The notes under the pieces: generated by a model | Seen by the model: only the letters and a program-made list of their open reading frames with translations | What the model was told of the DNA's origin: nothing | Database searches by the model: none | Program-made: the position numbers and the translations under genes | Source of the DNA: Caloramator sp. | GTDB taxonomy: Bacteria > Bacillota > Clostridia > Clostridiales > Caloramatoraceae | NCBI GenBank assembly: GCA_026418935.1 | Contig: JAOAAJ010000038.1 | Location: 1-40,226 of the forward strand | Length of the DNA stretch: 40,226 bases | Reading direction: 5' to 3' | Part shown: positions 23,411 through 30,735 of the stretch, in pieces | How the letters are laid out: each line of letters opens with the position of its first letter | How positions within the stretch are numbered: the stretch's first letter is position 1

Positions 23411-26400
23411 CTATGTCAAAATTGGTTCAAGTTTTTCAAGTTGTTCAAGGTCATTTTTTAAATAAACAGAAGGAGATAGGGTTAGGTCGTAGTACATAAA
23501 CTTTCCGTGCTCTGGATATCTTGGGTAGACAAGTGCATCACCAATATTTTGTAAAGTTAAGCTCCTTTCATTAATTGCTTCATATTCTTGCTCTATTGCT
23601 TCAAGAAGTATTTTAGCATTTTCTATGCATACCTTTGAGAGATTAAATATATCCTTTGCTGATGCTCCCTTTAGGAAGGTTGGAACCGCATAGGGGAGTA
23701 TCAGGTTTACAGATGGTATTAGGTTTCTTTGAGGATAGCTTCCCCTAAATAATGTATCTCCACCTATGAAGGGGTAGAGGGCATCTTCATAGAACCAAGC
23801 CCTAAGCTTTGGTATAAAATATGCACAGTCAACCTCGCGATTTTGTATATCCATAATCTCCTTTCCTTGACCTGATAATATTCCAACAATTATCTTATGC
23901 ACATCAATCTTTTCAGCCTTTAAAATAGGATCAAGAGCCTTTATCCTGTATCCCTTATGGAGTATATCATCAACAAGAATAATAGGTCTGTCAAAGCTTG
24001 CAATTGTTTTAATTTGAAGTTCAAGGCTAAGATAATTTGGATATGGACCTATTTTAAAGTTTTTTAGGTTGGGGTTAAATAGTTTTTCTGTATGCAGTGC
24101 CTTTGTTACTGTATTTGGTACAATATTTCTTCTTAATATATTTCCATAGGGGACGCATATTAAAGGACCGAGTGTTCTTGGTGTCATTTGGTAGGTTGGA
24201 ACTCCATTTTCCCTACAAATCTTTTGAACAAGCCTCTTATATATAACATCCCTTTCAAATATCAAAACAAGATGTCCAGGATAGAGTTTAATTAGGGCTC
24301 TTTTTAAATTTTCTCTTGTTTTATTAATTGCATTTTTTACAGTTTCGGTATTTCTATAGGGCTCCTTAATAATTGTTTCAATATCAAGAAGCAGTGATAT
24401 AGGGTAGTTCATATTTACAGCATAGCATTTATTATATATATCCTCAGTTTTAACTTCAATAAAACCGTTTGTTAAAAGTAGATTTTGTATTTCAAAGTTT
24501 TCCTTTATATCAAGAAGGTTTTTATATATAGCATAGTCATAGTCCTTACTTATGCAAAAGGACACCGTCTCTGTTAGAATAAGCTGTGGTAGTTCCTTTA
24601 TTTTTGAGTTTTTATCTATATACATACCATCTATGCATATTATTCTTCCTACAGCATTTTCCCTTAAAAAGTTAGAAATAATTGTGTCATTTAGCTCAAC
24701 ATAAAAGGAGTTTGAACGTAGCCAGTGGAAGGCAGAAAAACCAGCTATGCTGTCATTTTCTTTGTCAATTGCAATGAGAAGTCTTGCAGATGGTTTTGCA
24801 AAGAACTTCATCATCTTTTCTTTAACTATATAAAAATTTAATCTTAAAAGATGAGACAGTTTTTCAACAACAGCCTCCTTATATTCCTCAACAACTTCAA
24901 ACTCTAAGGGCCAATCTGTAAGTAGGGATTTATATTGGGGTTCTCTTCTATAAAAACCATTTTCATATATATACTTCTGCACAAGAGGATCAACTAAATT
25001 TGATATATCTCTATTTTCATCTATGCTGTCTCTTATCTGAGTTGAGCTTATGTCTTCGTATTGTGGAGGAAGATTTAATTTAATAACATCTCCCTCTAAA
25101 TTTTTAACAGCCTCCTCAAACATTTCTTGACTGTATTCATTTTTGCTTCGTCTTTCAAATATTAGGTGATTTAGTGTGTGTATGGAGTCTTGTTCTTTGG
25201 GTTTTTTATAGGCAGATGCATTTATTACAACATCACTTCCAACAACAATATATACATCAAAATCCTTAAATATATCCTTAAGCCTTCTTATGTCCTTTGG
25301 ATTTGAAATATTTATAGGCTGTGTTTCAGGAAAGAGGAATATGTTGTTTTCATCTGCAATAGATAAGGCAGCAATTGTTCTTCTAATTAGGTTTGGCAGA
25401 GTCTTTTTAGACCAAGAAAACTCATCTATTGCAATATACACCTCAAAACCTAAATCCCTAATTGCCTTTGCAATTTCCTTGTGGCTTAAGGAAAATGGGT
25501 CAAAGGTTCCTGGCATAAAGGCAATTCTCTTAGGAATATCTAATTTTATCTTAGATATAATGTTTTGTTCAGATATAAATCTATAAATATGGTTTAATGC
25601 TGCAGAATTAACTAAAAATAAAAGTTCATCCTCCTCAAACTGTCCAATAATTGATAAAAATTTCTTTGCAATAATATTAAATATTTCATTCTTATCCTCT
25701 AAGGATAGAGTTTTTGAGCCAAAAACCTGAACACCAATGCAGTTAAGAGCAAATTGTTTTATTTGGTTGTTGTAGTTTATAAGTCCACTCAATAATATAG
25801 AGATTAGTTTGTTTAAAATTTTAATATATTCCTCCTCTTTGTTAACTTGAGTTTTATATATATTTATGTTTGAAAGTGCAACGGAGGAGGTTTTTAGTAT
25901 AAGTGATGAAACCCTTGTATTTGAGGTTTTTATCTTTTCATAGGAGTCATCTAAAAATTCATTAAGTTCTACAAAAGGAAGGTAGAGTATTATTTTACCA
26001 AGATAGTTTGGAATGTATTTGGTAAATCTATAGCCTTCCATTTCAAGGGCACGAACAAGCTCTACTGCAATTTCGTTTCTTTGATCCATTGGTAGAAACT
26101 TAATTATATTTAATATAGATTCTCCAGCTTTATTTCTTACAGCTTCAACAGCACTAACCTTAAGAAGATTACAGAAGTGTAGTGCTGTTTGAAGTCCCCT
26201 CTCCTTTGGATTTTTAAGAGCATAATCTAAAAGAATATCAATCTGTATTTTTTTAGTTATCCAGCTTGTTGCAGTTTTAAGGTTGCTTAAGAATATATCT
26301 GTTATATTTTCAAGGTTTTTAATGTAGAAGGAAAGATATTCATTTACAACAATAGTCTCAATGCCCAGTTTTTCAGCTATGTTCAATTTTAAAAAGTTTT

Positions 26401-28231
26401 CAGGTGCAGTTGCACTGTATTTTATTTCATTCATAAATAGTTGCTTTATCTTTTCTAATATATTTGTTGATGGAGTATGTTTTTTAAGCTGCACATAAAG
26501 GGTATCAAGGGCCATAATTCTAATGTGGTGTCTTTCTGATAACAGCCTTTTTATTAAAAAATCATAAAAGAGGCTGTCTTCATCCTTAAGGGGAATGTAT
26601 TTTGCAGCATCTAAAAGGTATAGTTCTATCTCCTTTGAAAGATTGTCTCTATTGTAAAACTCCTGTAGAGCAAATTTATATTCTAACTTTTGATTTTCGC
26701 TAATTTTGTCGAATATAGATTTAATAAAAACAGAAAGGCTGTATCCTATCCATTCCTTGTAGGTATCTATTATTTTATGGTCTGGTGTGAGCATAAGTGA
26801 AACATATCTTTTAAAAAGGTAAATTGAATTTATATCATCTTTATCTATCTTTGCATTTTCAGGCAGTTCCTTTCTATATTCTTCATCAAAGGAGGCAATT
26901 AGAAGTCCCAAAAGTTCAGCAGCCTGTCTTCTTATGTCCTCTTCATTGTGCATTAGCTGTTCATATAAAAAACCAAGGGTTATGATTTTTTGCTTTTGTG
27001 TAAGGTATGTTGAATATTCTTCAATAATATCAAGATATGCACGAAGGGATTGAGAGTCCTGTGCATTTCTTGCATTCTCAAGTATTTCATTAAGTGAAAA
27101 TTCGCTTCTTAATTTGTGCATAAGATTAATATTATGGCTTATTGCTTGGTATTTGATGTTTTCAACTACATCTTCACCAAACATAAGTGAATAACACTTA
27201 TCCTTATATGTAGTTACTTTAAGGTCATCTAAGGATACATTTATTCCTAAATCCAAAAGATAGTTTTCAAAATCCTTAAGCTTTGAATACACCTTCTTAT
27301 ACCTTAAAATTTTTTTCTCATCAACGTTGTCAAGCTTATTTAGTATAACGTCAAAGGACTCATCAAGGCTGTATATGTACATTTGCTCTTTGTTATCTAT
27401 TTTTTTGTTTTTGACTCTAAAGTCGCTGTATATTAATATTAATGATTCAATTGATAGGTTTTCAAGCTCTAAATCCCAAGTAGAGTGGTTTATTGCAATG
27501 TTTCTTATGTAGTTTATGTTGTGCTTTTTAAACCATACATCTGTGTAGTAGTAGTGTAGATAGGGAACTCTTTTTAGTTCAACTCCTTTACAGCCAAATT
27601 TACCAATGTCGTGGCCTGCAGCAGCCCCAGAAATTCTTCCAAGGTCAATGGGTAGGTTTTTAACCTTTGCCTGTCTTGCTATATATAGGGATAGATAGTG
27701 TACACCACAGACGTGATCAAGGGTGTTATATCCTATTATTTCTTGGTTTAATTTCATCATTTCATATACATAATCGCCCTCAAAGGCCTCAACAAATCTT
27801 TTATATTCTGTAGGGTCTTCAAGGATTCTTTCTTCATCAAGCCCTAAGAAAAATAGAGGATATCTACTTTGAAAACTGTCGTCATTGGATAGTTTTTGGA
27901 ATTTTGAAAAAACTTTAAGCAGTATTAGGTAGGTTTCATATATTGCAAAATCCTCCTCATCAAGTTCTAAAGTAACTGCTTCTTTGAAGGATTTTGAAAG
28001 GGCATACTGGTAGACTGCAAATAAAAAGTCGTCGTCTTTTTTATAAAAGGTCTTAATTATCTCCTCAAGGCAAATGTAGCACCTTTTGCAACTATAGTCT
28101 CTATTTACAGAAGCCTCATTTAGGTTGTTTTTAAAGTCCTGAGTATTTAACATATCAATTAGTTTTTTATATATGCTTGATGATGTTATTATTCTTGATT
28201 TTAGTATTAGGTCTATAAATTCTCCAAACAT
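23411..28231 (-). CDS. Giant multidomain protein: HD, helical repeats, NadD-like nucleotidyltransferase, GNAT-like, phosphoribosyltransferase
   Basis: This 1606-residue protein joins several enzyme types. Residues about 165-280 hold an HD phosphohydrolase (His173, AAGHDIGKFG with His207-Asp208, INHSTW, YSD270). Residues about 380-890 are helical and look like HEAT/ARM-type repeats. Residues about 900-1095 are NadD/cytidylyltransferase-like, with GTFDPFSLSHKE at 908-919, VVGSDV and SSTQIRDSI at 1062-1070. Residues about 1105-1265 resemble a GNAT acyltransferase. Residues about 1315-1480 are phosphoribosyltransferase-like, with the PRPP motif IILVDDILHKG at 1417-1427. AGGAGG precedes the ATG, and a good promoter lies upstream. 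In many Firmicutes nadD is followed by the HD-domain gene yqeK, so an HD-NadD fusion echoes a known pairing. Overall function is unknown to me. Confidence 0.8.
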   Translation of the reverse strand: MFGEFIDLILKSRIITSSSIYKKLIDMLNTQDFKNNLNEASVNRDYSCKRCYICLEEIIKTFYKKDDDFLFAVYQYALSKSFKEAVTLELDEEDFAIYETYLILLKVFSKFQKLSNDDSFQSRYPLFFLGLDEERILEDPTEYKRFVEAFEGDYVYEMMKLNQEIIGYNTLDHVCGVHYLSLYIARQAKVKNLPIDLGRISGAAAGHDIGKFGCKGVELKRVPYLHYYYTDVWFKKHNINYIRNIAINHSTWDLELENLSIESLILIYSDFRVKNKKIDNKEQMYIYSLDESFDVILNKLDNVDEKKILRYKKVYSKLKDFENYLLDLGINVSLDDLKVTTYKDKCYSLMFGEDVVENIKYQAISHNINLMHKLRSEFSLNEILENARNAQDSQSLRAYLDIIEEYSTYLTQKQKIITLGFLYEQLMHNEEDIRRQAAELLGLLIASFDEEYRKELPENAKIDKDDINSIYLFKRYVSLMLTPDHKIIDTYKEWIGYSLSVFIKSIFDKISENQKLEYKFALQEFYNRDNLSKEIELYLLDAAKYIPLKDEDSLFYDFLIKRLLSERHHIRIMALDTLYVQLKKHTPSTNILEKIKQLFMNEIKYSATAPENFLKLNIAEKLGIETIVVNEYLSFYIKNLENITDIFLSNLKTATSWITKKIQIDILLDYALKNPKERGLQTALHFCNLLKVSAVEAVRNKAGESILNIIKFLPMDQRNEIAVELVRALEMEGYRFTKYIPNYLGKIILYLPFVELNEFLDDSYEKIKTSNTRVSSLILKTSSVALSNINIYKTQVNKEEEYIKILNKLISILLSGLINYNNQIKQFALNCIGVQVFGSKTLSLEDKNEIFNIIAKKFLSIIGQFEEDELLFLVNSAALNHIYRFISEQNIISKIKLDIPKRIAFMPGTFDPFSLSHKEIAKAIRDLGFEVYIAIDEFSWSKKTLPNLIRRTIAALSIADENNIFLFPETQPINISNPKDIRRLKDIFKDFDVYIVVGSDVVINASAYKKPKEQDSIHTLNHLIFERRSKNEYSQEMFEEAVKNLEGDVIKLNLPPQYEDISSTQIRDSIDENRDISNLVDPLVQKYIYENGFYRREPQYKSLLTDWPLEFEVVEEYKEAVVEKLSHLLRLNFYIVKEKMMKFFAKPSARLLIAIDKENDSIAGFSAFHWLRSNSFYVELNDTIISNFLRENAVGRIICIDGMYIDKNSKIKELPQLILTETVSFCISKDYDYAIYKNLLDIKENFEIQNLLLTNGFIEVKTEDIYNKCYAVNMNYPISLLLDIETIIKEPYRNTETVKNAINKTRENLKRALIKLYPGHLVLIFERDVIYKRLVQKICRENGVPTYQMTPRTLGPLICVPYGNILRRNIVPNTVTKALHTEKLFNPNLKNFKIGPYPNYLSLELQIKTIASFDRPIILVDDILHKGYRIKALDPILKAEKIDVHKIIVGILSGQGKEIMDIQNREVDCAYFIPKLRAWFYEDALYPFIGGDTLFRGSYPQRNLIPSVNLILPYAVPTFLKGASAKDIFNLSKVCIENAKILLEAIEQEYEAINERSLTLQNIGDALVYPRYPEHGKFMYYDLTLSPSVYLKNDLEQLEKLEPILT

Positions 28232-28264
28232 AAAATCCTCCTAAACTATAGATTATATATTTTA

Positions 28265-28294
28265 ATATTACAAAAAATAAGGTTGTATAGTCAA
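28265..28294 (-). promoter_or_regulatory. Sigma-A-type promoter of the giant-protein operon
   Basis: On the minus strand TTGACT (28294-28289) and TAATAT (28270-28265) are 18 bases apart, about 34 bases upstream of the ATG at 28231. Confidence 0.7.
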
Positions 28295-28370
28295 ATTAAT
28301 CTTTCCAATATGAATTGTATATGGAAATAATTTATAAAATGTGCAATAATTAAGTTAGGGAGGTGTTAAG

Positions 28371-30158
28371 ATGGATTACAGTCTAATTGAAAGAAAGGAT
28401 ATCCCTAATGAGTTTAAATGGGATATAGATACAATTTATGGAGATGAAGAGAGCCTCTTAAAGGATGTTGAAGCATTAAGAGGAATGATTGAGGAGATTA
28501 AAAAGTTTAAGGGAAGTTTTAAAAATGGTGCAAAATTTTTATATGAGTGTTTATCTTTAAGGGACGAGGCTGGAAGGCTATGCGATAAGATAACAGTTTA
28601 CTGTTTTATGAAAAGAGATGAGGATAACAACAATACAAAGGGACAGGAGCTTGCGGATTTAGGAGAGAGGGTATCTGTTGAATATAATAGTGCAACAGCC
28701 TTTATATATCCTGAAATTTTAGAGCTTGAGGATGGAACAATAGATAGATATTTTAAAGAAGTAGAGGAATTAAAGCTATATGAGCATGAGCTTGAGGATT
28801 TAATAAGACAAAAGAAGCACGTTTTATCAGATAAAGAGGAAGAACTTCTCTCAAAGACAGCAGAGATGTCACAGGGGTTTGAAAATATATTTAAGATGCT
28901 AAGCTTTGCTGATTTAAAATTTGATAAGATAAAGGATACAAAGGGAGAGGAATATGAGCTTACAATAAACAATTTTTCACAGTTTATAGTAGCAAAGGAT
29001 AGGGAACTTAGAAAAAATGCCTTTAAGAGCCTACATAATGGCTTTATGAAGTACAAAAATACATATGGTGCAATGCTCTCATCAAAGATTAAGTCGGATG
29101 TTTTTTATGCAACTGTGAGAGGTTTTAAATCTGCATTAGAGGGAGCATTGTTTTCAGACAACATTGATGTTAGTTTATATAACAGATTAATAGAGATAGT
29201 ATCTGAGAATATTCCTTCCCTTGACGAACTTATGAGGCTTAAAAAGAGGGAGCTTAAGGTGGATGAGCTTCATCTGTATGACCTTTATGTGCCAATTGTA
29301 GAGAGTGTTGATATGGAAGTTAAGTATGAAGAAGGAAAAGAAATGGTAAAGGAAGGCCTAAAGGTTCTTGGAGATGAGTATTTAAGTATTCTTGACGAGG
29401 CCTTTAATAATAAATGGATAGATGTCTACAGCAATAAAAGTAAGTATTCTGGGGCGTATTCTTGGGGAGCCTTTGATACAAAGCCATATATTCTGCTCAA
29501 TTATAATGAAAGGTTAGATGATGTTTTAACCTTATCCCACGAGCTTGGACATTCAATACATTCATATTTCTCAAGAAAAACACAGCCCTATGTGTATTCA
29601 AACTATACAATATTCTGTGCAGAAGTTGCGTCAACAACCAATGAAGTATTAATGTACTTCTATCTAATGGATAAGCTAAAGGGAGATGCAAGAAGGTATA
29701 TTATTAGCGAGTTTATGGAACTTATAAGAACAACCTACTTTAGACAGGTTCTATTTGCAGAGTTTGAATTTATAACCCATACTATGGCTGAAAAGGGAGA
29801 ACCATTAAATGGTGAAAGGCTGTCGGAGATTTGGAGAAACCTATATGAAAAGTACTATGGAAGAGAATGTGTTATAGATGATGAAATAAGTATAGAGTGG
29901 GCAAGAATACCTCATTTCTATGATGGATACTATGTATATAAGTATGCAACAGGATTAAGTGCTGGAATTAGCATTGCAAAATCAATATTAGAGGATAGAA
30001 AAAATGTAGATAGATATTTAAACTTCTTAAAATCAGGTGGAAGTAGGTATTCACTCGATTTACTAAAGGATGCAGGAGTGGATATGTTATCAGGAAAGCC
30101 AATTAGCGATACTGCAGAGGTGTTAAGATACCTTATTAAAGAGTGCCACATAGGTTAA
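28371..30158 (+). CDS. pepF: Oligoendopeptidase F (M3 family)
   Basis: The 595-residue cytosolic zinc peptidase cleaves medium-length peptides. The HExxH motif is in LSHELGHSIHSYFS (about 389-402), with the third ligand Glu in the following FCAEVASTTNE helix, and the C-terminal substrate motif PHFYDGYYVYKYATG is present. Length and start (RKDIPNEFKWDIDTIYGD) match PepF. AGGGAGGTG precedes the ATG. It stands alone, divergent from the giant-protein operon, across a 139-base region. Confidence 0.94.
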   Translation: MDYSLIERKDIPNEFKWDIDTIYGDEESLLKDVEALRGMIEEIKKFKGSFKNGAKFLYECLSLRDEAGRLCDKITVYCFMKRDEDNNNTKGQELADLGERVSVEYNSATAFIYPEILELEDGTIDRYFKEVEELKLYEHELEDLIRQKKHVLSDKEEELLSKTAEMSQGFENIFKMLSFADLKFDKIKDTKGEEYELTINNFSQFIVAKDRELRKNAFKSLHNGFMKYKNTYGAMLSSKIKSDVFYATVRGFKSALEGALFSDNIDVSLYNRLIEIVSENIPSLDELMRLKKRELKVDELHLYDLYVPIVESVDMEVKYEEGKEMVKEGLKVLGDEYLSILDEAFNNKWIDVYSNKSKYSGAYSWGAFDTKPYILLNYNERLDDVLTLSHELGHSIHSYFSRKTQPYVYSNYTIFCAEVASTTNEVLMYFYLMDKLKGDARRYIISEFMELIRTTYFRQVLFAEFEFITHTMAEKGEPLNGERLSEIWRNLYEKYYGRECVIDDEISIEWARIPHFYDGYYVYKYATGLSAGISIAKSILEDRKNVDRYLNFLKSGGSRYSLDLLKDAGVDMLSGKPISDTAEVLRYLIKECHIG

Positions 30159-30246
30159 AGTTGAAAAGATAAGATAGCTTGAGATTAAATGCTTTTATAA
30201 TTTCTAAAAATAATAGTATTTTGTTTTTAAAAAAGTTTTTGTTGAT

Positions 30247-30275
30247 GTATAAAAAGATGTAGAATGGTTAAAATT
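30247..30275 (+). promoter_or_regulatory. Sigma-F-type (forespore) promoter
   Basis: GTATA at 30247-30251 and GGTTAAAATT at 30266-30275 match the Bacillus sigma-F elements (GTATA and GGnnAnAnT) with a 14-base spacer, slightly short of the usual 15-16. It lies about 7 bases before a structured RNA. I find no good sigma-A match at this position. Confidence 0.5.
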
Positions 30276-30281
30276 AATAAT

Positions 30282-30376
30282 GAAAGCTCAAGGAAACCAC
30301 CTTGAGATGGAAACAGTAGTTTCCATAAACAGAACCCCCCATCCCCCTTAGGGCCGAGAAGCGGCCCATTTTTTTT
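30282..30376 (+). ncRNA. csfG: Structured C-rich small RNA, candidate CsfG sporulation sRNA
   Basis: An RNA of about 95 bases is suggested by three consecutive hairpins: CTCAAGG (30287-30293) with CCTTGAG (30300-30306); ATGGAAAC (30307-30314) with GTTTCCAT (30319-30326); and a GC-rich terminator, GGGCCG (30351-30356) with CGGCCC (30362-30367), followed by eight Ts. Between the second and third lies an unpaired run, CCCCCCATCCCCC at 30335-30347, suited to pairing with G-rich ribosome-binding sites. The upstream sequence resembles a sigma-F promoter. CsfG is described as a conserved sRNA of endospore formers made in the forespore under sigma-F and sigma-G with a conserved pyrimidine-rich motif; the identification rests on that likeness and needs an Rfam covariance search. 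No reading frame of note is present. Confidence 0.55.
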
Positions 30377-30548
30377 GCTTATTTTCATTAAATAGATTAA
30401 ATAATGCAATCAGTTTGAATCTTAATTTAGTATATAATCCAGTAAAGCATTGATGTAATAAACTTCTTTTAAAAAAATTTTATAAAAATAAAATATTAAG
30501 TTTTATAAGGAAATTTCTAGAATACAAGATAATTATTGAATTTGTTGT
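30377..30548. other. AT-rich intergenic stretch with no feature seen
   Basis: Between the sRNA terminator and the long AT hairpin I see no reading frame with a ribosome-binding site, no stable stem and no convincing promoter. With the neighbouring features it makes up the 577-base gap between pepF and the amidase. Confidence 0.5.
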
Positions 30549-30591
30549 AAAATGTACTAATATATTTATATGAAATATATTAGTACATTTT
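30549..30591. terminator. Perfect 19-bp AT-rich stem-loop, terminator-like
   Basis: AAAATGTACTAATATATTT at 30549-30567 pairs perfectly with AAATATATTAGTACATTTT at 30573-30591 around the loop ATATG; one more T follows before a G. It could terminate in either direction, but there is no gene directly upstream on the plus strand, so its role is unclear. Confidence 0.5.
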
Positions 30592-30672
30592 TGTGTTTTG
30601 TTGTTTAAAAGATTAAAAAATGCAGAATTTATTAAAAAATAGTATAAAAGCGTTGAAAATAATGTTAAATTA

Positions 30673-30701
30673 TTGAAGATTGTGGTTATTTAATGTATAA
30701 T
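30673..30701 (+). promoter_or_regulatory. Sigma-A-type promoter of the amidase gene
   Basis: TTGAAG at 30673-30678 and a perfect TATAAT at 30696-30701 are 17 bases apart, about 34 bases before the start codon. Confidence 0.75.
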
Positions 30702-30735
30702 TTAATTAGATTTAATTAATATTTTGGGGGTGGAC

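Noticed and set aside
20183-28231. Anti-phage defence island
   Set aside because: NAD-related and HD domains occur in some defence systems, but there is no nuclease, recombinase or mobile context, and the domains look like active small-molecule enzymes. A biosynthetic or salvage role fits better, although defence cannot be fully excluded.
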